Shown here: one piece after another, positions 1 through 9,013 of the stretch
Position numbering within the stretch: position 1 is the first letter of the stretch
Layout: every line of letters starts with the position of its first letter
Source: Bradyrhizobium sp. CCGB01
Lineage (GTDB): Bacteria; Pseudomonadota; Alphaproteobacteria; Rhizobiales; Xanthobacteraceae
Reading direction: 5' to 3'
Assembly (NCBI RefSeq): GCF_024199795.1
Contig: NZ_JANADK010000001.1
Coordinates: 5,146,001-5,210,000 of the forward strand
DNA: 64,000 nt
Notes under the pieces: model-generated
What the model was told of the DNA's origin: nothing
Databases searched by the model: none
The model's input: the letters and a program-made list of their open reading frames with translations, nothing else
Position numbers and translations under genes: made by a program

Positions 1-561
1 GACGCGCCGTCCTGGGACGACGCCTCGAACAACAAATGGCTGATCTCCGGCCGCGGCGCGATGATCCTCAATCCGCCGAGCGCCTGGGCCGTTGCCAAGC
101 GCGACGCGCCGCAGGTCGCCGAACAGTGCTGGACGCACGGCTTCCCGTCGGGTCCCAAGGGGCGGTTTGCGCCGTACCTGCCCTACTTCTGGGGCGTCTG
201 GAGCTTCGGCAAGAACAAGGAGGCGGCCAAGAGCCTGCTCGTTCACATGTCATCGCCAGCCTCGATCGAGAAATTCGTCGCGGTGAGCGGCGGCTACGAC
301 CTGCCGGCCTACGCGAACATGACCAAGTTCAAGACATGGGAGGAGGAAGGTCCGCCGAAGGGAACGCTCTTCCACTACCCGGACCCCTACAAGCATCAGA
401 CGCTGTCGATCGCAGCGTCGCCCGCGCCGCCGAAGATCGCGCAACAAATCTACTTCCAGGCGACGCTGACCAAGATGGCGCTGCGCTTTGCGCGCGGCGA
501 AACCATGGAGCAGGCGCTCGCCTGGGCCGAAGGCGAGTGCGAAGGCTTCATGCGAAGCTGA
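1..561 (+). CDS. ABC transporter extracellular solute-binding protein (family 1), C-terminal part
   Basis: The reading frame is open from the first base of the window and ends at 561, so about 186 C-terminal residues are present and the N-terminus with any signal peptide lies outside. The text resembles the C-lobe of family 1 periplasmic binding proteins: a buried GAMILNPPSAW stretch, a PYFWGVWSFGKNK segment, then helices ending in a typical EQALAWAEGECEGF tail. It would capture a solute in the periplasm and hand it to the two permeases that follow. A strong stem-loop lies directly after the stop and may separate its high expression from that of the membrane genes. A sugar or polyol-like substrate is inferred from the transporter type only; the substrate cannot be read from the sequence. 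Confidence 0.85.
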   Translation, partial: DAPSWDDASNNKWLISGRGAMILNPPSAWAVAKRDAPQVAEQCWTHGFPSGPKGRFAPYLPYFWGVWSFGKNKEAAKSLLVHMSSPASIEKFVAVSGGYDLPAYANMTKFKTWEEEGPPKGTLFHYPDPYKHQTLSIAASPAPPKIAQQIYFQATLTKMALRFARGETMEQALAWAEGECEGFMRS

Positions 562-575
562 GCGGGATGTGCCAG

Positions 576-604
576 GGTGGCTCACGCCAATTGCGTGAGC
601 CACC
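576..604 (+). promoter_or_regulatory. Intercistronic stem-loop after the binding-protein gene
   Basis: A perfect 12-bp inverted repeat (GGTGGCTCACGC with its complement) closes a 5-base loop 15 bases after the binding-protein stop. No T-run follows, so it is not a standard intrinsic terminator. In binding-protein-dependent operons such a structure commonly protects the upstream message from 3' decay and lowers expression of the permeases. That role is inferred here. Confidence 0.6.
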
Positions 605-714
605 ACACCCCGTCATCCGATCCGCATGACCGGGAAGCCGACCCAGATGGCGGGCTTCGCGGTTGCACAGTTTGCAAGAAGCAGACTCACTAGTGCCGAC
701 TTGAGGAAGCTGAC

Positions 715-1653
715 ATGGCCGATGTCGTCGTCGAGCAAGGTCGCGTCGCCCGTGCGACGGGCGCGAGGAAGGGACGAAGCCTGCGCAATGCGCTGGGGCG
801 AAAATCGACGGTCGCATTCTTCCTGACTCTGCCGCTGATCCTCCTGATCGCACTGCTCGTGCTCTACCCCGCCTTTTACTCGGTTTACCTCGCGACGCTG
901 AACAAGGCGATGACGAAATTCGTCGGCTTGAGCAACTTCACCTTCCTGTTCAAGCGCGAAACATTCTGGATGGTGGTGCGGCAGTCCTGCATCTTCGCGA
1001 TCACCGCGGTGATCTTCAAGGCGTTGATCGGCTTCATCGTCGCGCATTTCGTCCACAACATTCCGGCCAAGGGCCAGCGCAAATGGCGCGGCATGTTGCT
1101 GGTGCCCTGGGTGATCCCTCCGGCGATGAGCACCCTGGCCTGGCTGTGGCTGTTCGATCCCTCCTACAGCGCCTTCAACTACACGCTCTCCTTCTTCGGC
1201 GTCGGGCCGATCCCGTGGCTTGGCGACACCTTCTGGGCGCGGTTCTCCGTCATCCTCGTCAACATCTGGTACGGCGCTCCGTTCTTCATGATCATGTATC
1301 TCGCCGCGCTGAAATCAGTGCCCGATCAGCTCTATGAGGCCGCCGCGATCGATGGCGCCAATTGGTGGCAGCGGATCTGGTACGTCACCTTGCCGATGAT
1401 GCGCAACATCATCGCCATCACGACCCTGTTCTCCCTGATCGTGACCTTCGCCAACTTCGACATCGTGCGCATCCTGACGTCCGGCGGGCCGCTGGATACG
1501 ACGCATCTGTTCGCCACCTGGGCGTTCCAGGTCGGCATCCAGAGCAGCGACATTCCGCTCGGCGCCTGCGTCTCCCTGTTCATGGTGCCGATCCTCGCCG
1601 TCGCAGCGATCTTCATCCTGCGCGATGTCACCAAACGCGGGAACGAGGCCTGA
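715..1653 (+). CDS. ABC transporter permease, MalF/UgpA type
   Basis: This 312-residue inner-membrane protein starts at ATG 715 with a GAGGAA ribosome site about 8 bases upstream. After a basic N-terminus there are six hydrophobic segments. The cytoplasmic loop that docks on the ATPase is clear near residues 207-229 (YEAAAIDGANWW followed by LPMM, the EAA motif). It forms the translocation pore with the next gene product. Its stop overlaps the start of that gene by one base (TGATG), which indicates translational coupling. It is the MalF-like partner of a carbohydrate-type importer; the substrate is unknown. Confidence 0.9.
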   Translation: MADVVVEQGRVARATGARKGRSLRNALGRKSTVAFFLTLPLILLIALLVLYPAFYSVYLATLNKAMTKFVGLSNFTFLFKRETFWMVVRQSCIFAITAVIFKALIGFIVAHFVHNIPAKGQRKWRGMLLVPWVIPPAMSTLAWLWLFDPSYSAFNYTLSFFGVGPIPWLGDTFWARFSVILVNIWYGAPFFMIMYLAALKSVPDQLYEAAAIDGANWWQRIWYVTLPMMRNIIAITTLFSLIVTFANFDIVRILTSGGPLDTTHLFATWAFQVGIQSSDIPLGACVSLFMVPILAVAAIFILRDVTKRGNEA

Positions 1654-2564
1654 TGAGCACGCTTGCAATCGACAAGGGCGGACCGACGCGCAAGGTCAAG
1701 CTTGGCAGCATGAGCCGCGACCGCACCTGGGCGCTGCGCTGGTCCTATTTCTTCCTGGTGCTGTTCGCGATCTTCTTCCTGACGCCGCCGATCTACATGC
1801 TGATCACGTCGCTCAAGAGCAGCGCGGAAATATCGGCTGCGACCAACCCCTGGTGGGTGTTCCACCCGACGCTGTCGAACTATGTCGAGCTCCTGACCTC
1901 GAACCAGTTTCTGCGCTTCTTCTGGAATTCGTCGATCGTGTCGATCGTGGTCGTCATCATCACGATGTTGATCAGCATCCCCGCGGCCTTCGCGCTCGCC
2001 CGGATGAAGTTCTGGGGCTCGGCGACGCTGGCCACCGGCGTCTTCCTCACCTACCTGATCCCGGACAGCCTCCTGTTCATTCCGCTGTTCAAGACACTCG
2101 GGCTCGTCCAGGATCTGACCGGCATCACGCTGCTCAACAGATGGTACGTGTTGCTGTTCATCTATCCGACCCTGACGGTGCCGTTCTGCACCTGGATCAT
2201 GATCGGCTATTTCGCCTCGATCCCGAAGGAGCTGGATGAGGCTGCCCTGATCGACGGCGCCTCCTGGCTCCAGACCCTGACGCGGATATTCATCCCCGTC
2301 GCGCTGCCCGGGCTGATCGCAGCGACCATCTTCGCCTTCACCGTGTCGTGGGCTCAGTTCCTCTATCCCCTCGTGTTCACGACGTCGGTGGACCAGCTCG
2401 TGCTGCCGGTCGGCATCACCACCACGCTGATCAAGGGCGATGTCTTCAACTGGGGACAGATCATGACCGGCGCGCTGCTCGGCGCGGCCCCGCCGCTGAT
2501 CATCTACGCCTTCCTGATGGACTACTACATTGCCGGCCTGACCGCCGGCGCGACAAAGGGTTGA
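1653..2564 (+). CDS. ABC transporter permease, MalG/UgpE type
   Basis: The start is taken as ATG 1653, which overlaps the preceding stop and gives 303 residues; a longer in-frame ORF begins at 1362 but lies inside the first permease. Six membrane segments are visible. An EAA loop ([12 protein letters not shown] ending in IPVALPGL) lies near residues 193-215. The product is the MalG-like half of the pore and pairs with the upstream permease and the downstream ATPase. The C-terminus ends shortly after the last helix, as is usual for the family. Confidence 0.9.
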   Translation: MSTLAIDKGGPTRKVKLGSMSRDRTWALRWSYFFLVLFAIFFLTPPIYMLITSLKSSAEISAATNPWWVFHPTLSNYVELLTSNQFLRFFWNSSIVSIVVVIITMLISIPAAFALARMKFWGSATLATGVFLTYLIPDSLLFIPLFKTLGLVQDLTGITLLNRWYVLLFIYPTLTVPFCTWIMIGYFASIPKELDEAALIDGASWLQTLTRIFIPVALPGLIAATIFAFTVSWAQFLYPLVFTTSVDQLVLPVGITTTLIKGDVFNWGQIMTGALLGAAPPLIIYAFLMDYYIAGLTAGATKG

Positions 2565-2583
2565 ATCGAGGGGTAGAAGTGCA

Positions 2584-3684
<1,101 letters not shown>

Positions 3685-3718
3685 TGCCGGTCCAAGAAAC
3701 TCGCGCAGGCAGGAGACG

Positions 3719-4708
3719 ATGGCGACCAACAAGAAGAAGATTTTCGTTACGCAAACCTTGTCGCAAGGGGCACGCGCCCTCCTCACCCAGCGGGACGATA
3801 TCGAGCTCGTCGAGTTTGCGAACCTGATCTCGGCGAAGGACTTCGAGGCCTTGCTGAAGAGCCACGCCCCGGTTCACGGCGTGGCGCTCGGCGCCACCGC
3901 TTTCGGCGAGACCGAGCTCGAGGCATCCCGCGACATGAAAGTGGTGACCCGCATCGGCGTCGGCTATGACGCCGTCGACGTGCCCGCCCTCTCCCGCCGC
4001 AAGGTGCCGCTGATGGTCGCGGGCAGCGCGAACTCGCCCTCGGTCGCCGAGCAGGCGCTGTTCATGATGCTGACGCTGGCCAAGCGCGCGAACGAAATGC
4101 ATGCCTGCGTCAAGGACGGCCAATGGGCCAACCGGCTCGGCATGCTGCCGTTCGACCTCTACGGCAAGACCGTGCTGGTCATCGGCTTCGGCCGCATCGG
4201 CAGCCGCACCGCCAAGCGTTGCCAGGCAATGGAAATGAACGTGCAGGTCTACGATCCCTACAAGCCTGCCGCCGAGATCAAGGCTGCCGGCTGCGAGCCC
4301 GTCGCCGATCTCGATGCAGCGCTGCCCAACGCCGATTTCGTCACTATCCATTGCCCGAAGACCCCGGAAACCGTCGGCCTGTTCGATGCTGACAGGATCG
4401 GCCGGATGAAGCCGAAATCCTATCTCATCAACACCGCACGCGGCGGCATCGTGAAGGAAGCCGCGCTCTACGACGCCCTGGTTTCCGGCAAGATCGCCGG
4501 TGCCGGTATCGACGTGTTCGAGGTCGAGCCGCCGCCGGTCAGCAATGCCCTGTTCGCGCTGCCCAACGTCATCATGGCTCCGCATGTCGCCGGCGTCACG
4601 GTGGAGGCGGTGAGCCGCATGAGCGAACAGACTGCGCGCAACATCCTGAGCGTGCTGGACGGCGATCCGATCCGGCAGAACATCATCAATCAGGACGTGC
4701 TGGGCTGA
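3719..4708 (+). CDS. D-isomer-specific 2-hydroxyacid dehydrogenase (SerA-like)
   Basis: This 329-residue cytoplasmic oxidoreductase of the phosphoglycerate dehydrogenase family starts at ATG 3719 (AGGAG about 6 bases upstream), 34 bases after the ATPase, so it is probably the last gene of the transporter operon. The NAD-binding motif VIGFGRIGSRTAK lies near residue 153. The catalytic set is visible as the Arg in NTARGGIVKE, the Glu in DVFEVEPPP and the His in APHVAG. It lacks the C-terminal ACT domain of full-length SerA. Its position suggests it oxidises or reduces a 2-hydroxy or 2-keto acid derived from the transported compound. That link is inference. Confidence 0.88.
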   Translation: MATNKKKIFVTQTLSQGARALLTQRDDIELVEFANLISAKDFEALLKSHAPVHGVALGATAFGETELEASRDMKVVTRIGVGYDAVDVPALSRRKVPLMVAGSANSPSVAEQALFMMLTLAKRANEMHACVKDGQWANRLGMLPFDLYGKTVLVIGFGRIGSRTAKRCQAMEMNVQVYDPYKPAAEIKAAGCEPVADLDAALPNADFVTIHCPKTPETVGLFDADRIGRMKPKSYLINTARGGIVKEAALYDALVSGKIAGAGIDVFEVEPPPVSNALFALPNVIMAPHVAGVTVEAVSRMSEQTARNILSVLDGDPIRQNIINQDVLG

Positions 4709-4727
4709 AAAACCGATTGGCGGGCGG

Positions 4728-4759
4728 CTAAAGCGCGATGAATCGTCATCGCGCTTTAG
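4728..4759. terminator. Perfect hairpin after the dehydrogenase
   Basis: A 14-bp perfect stem (CTAAAGCGCGATGA and complement) closes a 4-base ATCG loop, 20 bases downstream of the dehydrogenase stop. The tail is only weakly T-rich (GGTTGTTGTTTG). It is a plausible transcription end for the transporter operon and may also be part of the dispersed hairpin that follows. Confidence 0.55.
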
Positions 4760-4770
4760 GTTGTTGTTTG

Positions 4771-4817
4771 AGCATGATCTTTCCGGAAAACCGCTGCGCA
4801 CTTTTCCGGATCATGCT
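4771..4817. repeat. Dispersed GCATGATC...CCGGAAAA palindromic repeat
   Basis: The arms GCATGATCTTTCCGGAAAA and TTTTCCGGATCATGC are imperfect inverted repeats around a short GC-rich loop. I recognise this text as a small intergenic repeat common in Bradyrhizobium and Rhodopseudomonas genomes. A partial related copy is at 60136-60163. Confidence 0.55.
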
Positions 4818-4965
4818 TCGCCCGCCCGCCTTCGGATGGCCAGAATACGTCCCATTTTGGTGCAGATCGGGCCCCAACTCAGCCTTAATCAAACCCGCGT
4901 AATATATCCGGCCGCGGCGGCAGTGGGACAGACTAGCCGGCCGCGTCGAGCTGGAGGATGGACCC

Positions 4966-5454
4966 TTGTCAGAGATCGACCCGACCGACCACGCGCTCGC
5001 GACCATCGCAAGCATTCTGGAGCACCCCGAGCCCGTTCTCGTCGTCCGCGACACCGAAACGGAGACGGCCGCGGCTGCAGATGAGTATTCGGTCGCCGAC
5101 GTGCACCCGGCCTCTGACGAGCATGAGGTCGCCGACGAGCATCCGGTCGTCGAGGAGCAGCCGCTGGTGCCGGAGCACACCGATGCCGACGGCTACAGCA
5201 AGGTCGGTCCCGGGCCGGTGGTTGCGATCCGCCTGAAATGGACGGTCCATCGCGGCGATGACGGCCAGTTCTACGTCCACGAGACCATCGGCGAGCAGTC
5301 CGCGCCCGTGGTCAGCGGCCCGATGACGAGCGAAGCCGCGGTGCATTTCGTCGACACGCACGAGGATGAAGCCCATCGACGCTTCGAGGAGCTGCGCAGC
5401 GAGATCGCCGGCCGCAGCTCGCTCGCCGATTACGAACGCAAGGGCGAAGCTTAG
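4966..5454 (+). CDS. Hypothetical acidic protein
   Basis: The start is TTG 4966, chosen because CTGGAGG lies about 8 bases upstream and the next in-frame starts would cut conserved-looking text. The 162 residues split into an acidic, low-complexity N-terminal half (about 1-75, rich in Glu, Asp, Val and His: VADVHPASDEHEVADEHPV) and a folded-looking C-terminal half (about 80-150: VVAIRLKWTVHRGDDGQFYV then an EAAVHFVDTHEDEAHRRFEE helix). There is no signal peptide or membrane segment. I do not recognise a family. The stop is immediately followed by the stop of the convergent gene. Confidence 0.75.
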   Translation: MSEIDPTDHALATIASILEHPEPVLVVRDTETETAAAADEYSVADVHPASDEHEVADEHPVVEEQPLVPEHTDADGYSKVGPGPVVAIRLKWTVHRGDDGQFYVHETIGEQSAPVVSGPMTSEAAVHFVDTHEDEAHRRFEELRSEIAGRSSLADYERKGEA

Positions 5455-5964
5455 TCACTTGCGTCCGAGATAATCCTTCTTCACGAGCTCGACGCCTGCG
5501 TGCCGGAGCAGGTCGTAGGCGGTCGTGACGTGAAAGAAGAATTGCGGGATGCTGTTGGTCAGGAGCAGCGTCCGCCCGGTGAACGGCAGCTCTGTCCCGT
5601 TCTTCAGCCTGAAGAAGACCTTCAGCTCTGCAGCAGCGTCGATATCGGCGCGCGGCAAGCTCTCGATGAACTCGATTGAGGTCGCGATGCGCGCCTGAAG
5701 CCCGGCCATGTCGTGCTCCAGCGCCGGCAGCGCCACCGGCTCGCATTGCGCCAGCAAGGCCGGGGCGACCGTGGCATGGCGGCACGCCTCCCCCACCTGC
5801 TGCGCCAGATCGTACATGTTCGGCGCCATGCGCATGCCGAGCAGGACCGCCGGATTGAACTTCCGGCTTTCGGCATAGGCGACGCCCTTGTCGAGCAGGA
5901 CGGACAGGTTGCGCAGATACGGCACGAAGACGCCGACCGAGGCGTCATACATCGAGATCGTCAC
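5455..5964 (-). CDS. DUF1993 domain-containing protein
   Basis: The 169-residue product begins MTISMYDASVGVF, the usual opening of DUF1993 proteins, and has the family core (MAPNMYDLAQQVGEACRHA, then FFFHVTTAYDLLRHAGVELVKKDYLG). DUF1993 belongs to the DinB-like four-helix bundle group; no enzymatic role is established. It is cytoplasmic and monocistronic, convergent with the acidic hypothetical gene and divergent from the PheC-like gene. Confidence 0.88.
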   Translation of the reverse strand: MTISMYDASVGVFVPYLRNLSVLLDKGVAYAESRKFNPAVLLGMRMAPNMYDLAQQVGEACRHATVAPALLAQCEPVALPALEHDMAGLQARIATSIEFIESLPRADIDAAAELKVFFRLKNGTELPFTGRTLLLTNSIPQFFFHVTTAYDLLRHAGVELVKKDYLGRK

Positions 5965-6065
5965 GTCGAATTCCCTTCAATTCCGCCTCGCCAGCGACGG
6001 GCATCTGGTCTAAATCCAGGTCTCAAGAGCTGCACAATGACAGCTCGGGCATGGGTGGAAAAGAG

Positions 6066-6848
6066 ATGATCGTTCGAATCGTGGCGGCTTTGGCCGTGGT
6101 CCTGCTGGCAAACGTCTCGGCTTACGCGCAGCAGCCGCCGCCCTCGCGTCTCGACGAGATCGTCAAACGCGGCACTTTGCGCGTCGGCATGACCGGCGAC
6201 TACAAGCCTTTCACCTATCTGGACAAGGCGACGCAGCAGTTCAGCGGCTTCGACGTCGACATGGCGGAGGCGCTCGGCAAGGCGCTCGGGGTCAAGGTCG
6301 AGTTCGTGCCGACGGCCTGGCCGAAGCTGATGAAGGACTTCGAGGCCGACCAGTTCGACATCGCCATGGGCGGCGTCTCGGTCACGTTCGACCGGCAGAA
6401 GAAGGGCTTCTTCTCGATGCCGATCATGCGCGAAGGCAAGACGCCGATCGCGCGTTGTGCCGACATCGGCAAGTACCAAAGCATCGCCGACATCGACAAG
6501 AAGGGTACCCGCGTCATCGTCAACCCCGGCGGCACCAACGAGCGCTTCGCGCGCGCCAACATCAAGGACGCCGAGATCACCGTCTTCTCCGACAACACCG
6601 TGATCTTCGACGAGATCGCCAAGGGCAATGCCGATTTGATGATGACGGACGCCTCCGAGACCCGCTACCAGCAGAAGCAGCATGCAGGCGTGCTCTGCGC
6701 GGTGCATCCCGAAAAGCCGTTCGATTTCTCCGAGAAGGCCTACTGGCTCCAGCGCGACATGGCGCTGAAGGCGTTCGTCGACCAGTGGCTGCACATCTCG
6801 ATGGAGGATGGCAGCTACAGGAAGATCTACGCCGCCTGGTTCGACTAG
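6066..6848 (+). CDS. pheC: Periplasmic solute-binding-fold protein, cyclohexadienyl dehydratase (PheC) type
   Basis: The start ATG 6066 is preferred over 6051 because a GGAAAAGAG ribosome site precedes it and it opens a clean signal peptide (MIVRIVAALAVVLLANVSAYAQQ). The mature protein has the two-lobe amino-acid-binding fold. The text MGGVSVTFDRQKKG, TPIARCADIGKYQ, RVIVNPGGTNERFAR and KPFDFSEKAYWLQRD is typical of periplasmic cyclohexadienyl dehydratase, which makes phenylpyruvate or phenylalanine from prephenate or arogenate. No permease or ATPase genes adjoin, which also favours an enzyme over a transporter receptor. A simple amino-acid-binding protein remains possible. Confidence 0.75.
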   Translation: MIVRIVAALAVVLLANVSAYAQQPPPSRLDEIVKRGTLRVGMTGDYKPFTYLDKATQQFSGFDVDMAEALGKALGVKVEFVPTAWPKLMKDFEADQFDIAMGGVSVTFDRQKKGFFSMPIMREGKTPIARCADIGKYQSIADIDKKGTRVIVNPGGTNERFARANIKDAEITVFSDNTVIFDEIAKGNADLMMTDASETRYQQKQHAGVLCAVHPEKPFDFSEKAYWLQRDMALKAFVDQWLHISMEDGSYRKIYAAWFD

Positions 6849-6951
6849 AGCGTTGTCGAGCGAAGTGGGTACCGGTTCGTGTAAAGAAAACGCGTCGATA
6901 TAAGAACCTGGAGCCCCGTTCCGATTCCATCGGAACGGAAAAGGCTCCAGG
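6849..6951. repeat. Dispersed intergenic repeat with nested hairpin
   Basis: The stretch right after the PheC-like stop (GAGCGTTGTCGAGCGAAGTG and onward, with GTACCGGTTCG and AAGAAAACGCGTC) resembles a repeat widespread in Bradyrhizobium intergenic regions. Its end folds into a nested stem: CCTGGAGCC (6907-6915) with GGCTCCAGG (6943-6951) outside, and CCGTTCCGAT with ATCGGAACGG (6916-6938) inside. It could also serve as the 3' end of the upstream transcript. Confidence 0.6.
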
Positions 6952-7046
6952 CGGCCCGCGTCCTCATGTCCCTTGCCTCGCCAAACTTTGGACCGGCTCC
7001 AGGCATATTGAACCCGGAACCGCTGGAACACGACTCATACGGTGAC

Positions 7047-7062
7047 AGTGATCTAGATCACT
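7047..7062. promoter_or_regulatory. Candidate Crp/FNR-family operator
   Basis: AGTGATCTAGATCACT is a perfect 16-bp palindrome 62 bases upstream of the DUF2147 gene. It matches the Crp pattern (GTGA-N6-TCAC) and, shifted, the FNR/FixK core TGAT-N4-ATCA, while lacking the outer TT/AA of FixK sites. Which regulator binds cannot be told from the sequence. Confidence 0.45.
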
Positions 7063-7123
7063 TTTTAGGATCGAGCCGGGGCGTACGCCTCGGTGCGGGG
7101 ACCACCTGCTCAGGAGATGCGAA

Positions 7124-7987
7124 ATGAGGAAGCTGTTGGCCACGGCCGCATTCCTTTTGGCGAGCACCGCTGCCCAAGCGCAGTACACTTTCGAATATGG
7201 CGGGCGCACGATCCGCATCGATCCGGACCGCGGTACGGTGCAGATTCCCGGCGTCTACGACAACACCGGCCAGGGCAAGGCGAAGAAGGCCAAGAAGAAC
7301 GAGACGACCCCGGGCCAGCCGCCGCAGCAGGCCAAGGCCGACCCGCAAACACCGGCCGCCGTCGCTCCGGCTCCCGCGCCTATCGCAGCACCGCCCGCAG
7401 CCGAACAGGCTCCTGCGCCCGCAGCAGCAGCGCCTGCGGCTCCGCCCCCACCTGCTCCACCGCCGGCAGCGACCGCCAGCAATGCGCCTGCCGAAACGGC
7501 CGTGCTGCCGCCGCCGCCTGCGCCGCCTCCCGCGCCGGCGCCGGTCGAGCAACAGGCTGCTCCCGCCGTAGCACCGCCACCGGCTCCGACCGTGGCTGCC
7601 GCGCCCCCGGCACCGCCTCCGCCGCCCGCGCCGGCCCCTGCACCTGCACCCGTTCAGGCCGCCGCGGTCGCGCCGACGCGCGACCTCAGTTCACCGCTCG
7701 GGATCTGGCTCACCGAGGAGAAGGAAGGCAAGGTCCGCATCGAGCAATGCGGCACCAACCTGTGCGGCTATTCGGTCGACAGCAAATCGAACCAGAATGG
7801 CGAGCAGGTCCTGATCAACATGAAGCCCGGCAAGGATCAGAAATGGTCCGGCCGCATTCTCGACCCCAACTCCGGCTCGACCTACGATTCGACGATCGCC
7901 ATGAAGGGCACCGACCGGCTGCGCGTGCAGGGCTGCGCCTTCGGCGGCATGTTCTGTGGCGGCCAGACCTGGACGCGGGTGAACTGA
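7124..7987 (+). CDS. Secreted DUF2147 protein with long Pro/Ala linker
   Basis: This 287-residue protein starts at ATG 7124 behind a CAGGAG site. A signal peptide (MRKLLATAAFLLASTAAQAQ) is followed by a short folded segment (YTFEYGGRTIRIDPDRGTV). Residues roughly 65-185 are almost pure proline and alanine. The C-terminal 95 residues are a DUF2147 domain (GIWLTEEKEGKVRIEQCG, then LCGYSV, GRILDPNSGSTYDSTI). The linker looks like a periplasmic spacer that would hold the domain away from the membrane or thread through the cell wall. DUF2147 proteins have no settled function. A strong terminator follows. Confidence 0.85.
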   Translation: MRKLLATAAFLLASTAAQAQYTFEYGGRTIRIDPDRGTVQIPGVYDNTGQGKAKKAKKNETTPGQPPQQAKADPQTPAAVAPAPAPIAAPPAAEQAPAPAAAAPAAPPPPAPPPAATASNAPAETAVLPPPPAPPPAPAPVEQQAAPAVAPPPAPTVAAAPPAPPPPPAPAPAPAPVQAAAVAPTRDLSSPLGIWLTEEKEGKVRIEQCGTNLCGYSVDSKSNQNGEQVLINMKPGKDQKWSGRILDPNSGSTYDSTIAMKGTDRLRVQGCAFGGMFCGGQTWTRVN

Positions 7988-8014
7988 CTTCGGGTATGAC
8001 GCTCTAACGAAGAC

Positions 8015-8045
8015 AAGGGGCCCGTCATGCGGGCCCCTTTGCTTT
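8015..8045 (+). terminator. Intrinsic terminator after the DUF2147 gene
   Basis: AAGGGGCCCG and its complement form a perfect 10-bp stem around TCATG, followed by TGCTTTT. It ends the DUF2147 transcript 27 bases after the stop. Confidence 0.85.
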
Positions 8046-8167
8046 TGTCCACCGTGTCACACCGGGTGCGCCACCTCACACAGCCTCATGCGCACGTGAC
8101 AACCCTCATATCGCCGGTTCCACCGACGGTGCCACGATCCCCGCATGGTCAACCCAAGGGGCGTGTC

Positions 8168-8524
8168 ATGAACGGATTTCGCAAAGGTCTCCTCGCCGGC
8201 ATGGTCGCCATCGCCGTCCCGCTGACGCAGGCCAGCGCGACGACCTCCACCTTCGACGGTGCATGGAATGTCCGCATCTCATCATCGAGCGAGACTTGCG
8301 GCAACGGCGCAACGGTCTCGATCGGCATCAGCAACGGCCAGATCGCGTCGAGCAGCGCCGCAGTGACCGCGTCCGGCCGCGTGGCCGATGCCGGCAGCAT
8401 CAACGTCACCCTGAGCACCGGCATCAAGCGCGCCGTCGGCTTCGGCCGGCTCAGCGGCACCTCCGGCTCCGGCACGTGGCGCGGCGCCATGTGCACGGGC
8501 ACGTGGACGGCGGAGCGGATTTAG
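8168..8524 (+). CDS. Small secreted hypothetical protein
   Basis: ATG 8168 is chosen as start because it opens a signal peptide (MNGFRKGLLAGMVAIAVPLTQASA). The mature part is about 93 residues, rich in Ser, Thr and Gly (TFDGAWNVRISSSSETCGNG, GTSGSGTWRGAMCTGTWTAERI), consistent with a small beta-sheet protein. Two cysteines may pair in the periplasm. Similar short secreted proteins are frequent in Bradyrhizobium; the function is unknown. It faces the cupin gene across a hairpin. Confidence 0.75.
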   Translation: MNGFRKGLLAGMVAIAVPLTQASATTSTFDGAWNVRISSSSETCGNGATVSIGISNGQIASSSAAVTASGRVADAGSINVTLSTGIKRAVGFGRLSGTSGSGTWRGAMCTGTWTAERI

Positions 8525-8543
8525 CTGCAAGCCTTCGTCGGGC

Positions 8544-8569
8544 GACGCATCGCCCAGGGGCGATGCGTC
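8544..8569. terminator. Hairpin between convergent genes
   Basis: GACGCATCGCC and its exact complement close a CAGG loop between two convergent stops. It lacks a T-tract, so its use as a terminator on either strand is inferred from its position. Confidence 0.5.
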
Positions 8570-8585
8570 CTGTCGGAGAACGGAG

Positions 8586-8990
8586 CTAGCCGAGCGGCGC
8601 CCCGTATTCCTCGTCCGTGACTGGCTCCAGCCAAGTCGAGAACTTTCCGTCGAGCGCTTCCTGCATGGCGATATGGCACATGCTGTTGTTCGGTGAAGCG
8701 CCATGCCAGTGCAATTCCCCCGGCGGAATCCAGACGGTGTCGCCGGGGCGGATTTCCTGGACCGGGCCCCCCTTGGTCTGGACGCGGCCGACCCCCGAAA
8801 TCACGTAGAGCGTCTGCCCGAGCGGATGGTGGTGCCAGTTGGTGCGGGCGCCGGGCTCGAACGAGACGCGCGAGACGTTCAACCGCGCCGGCGCGGGCGC
8901 CATGTTGATGGGGTCCTGCAACACGGTGCCGGTGAAGTTTTCCTTGGGCGCGCGGCGGGTGGGCCGGGTGCCTGCAACAGTGATCTCCAT
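8586..8990 (-). CDS. Cupin-domain protein
   Basis: This 134-residue single cupin has motif 1 around FEPGARTNWHHHPLGQTLYV (metal-binding His and Gln region) and motif 2 around PGDTVWIPPGELHWHGASPN. The sequence resembles the small (R)-mandelonitrile lyase-like and carboxymuconolactone-associated cupins of soil bacteria. It is cytoplasmic. It lies 23 bases after the RraA-family gene on the same strand, so the two are probably cotranscribed. The substrate is not evident. Confidence 0.85.
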   Translation of the reverse strand: MEITVAGTRPTRRAPKENFTGTVLQDPINMAPAPARLNVSRVSFEPGARTNWHHHPLGQTLYVISGVGRVQTKGGPVQEIRPGDTVWIPPGELHWHGASPNNSMCHIAMQEALDGKFSTWLEPVTDEEYGAPLG

Positions 8991-9013
8991 GGGATTACCT
9001 CGCTCCTTCCCGA

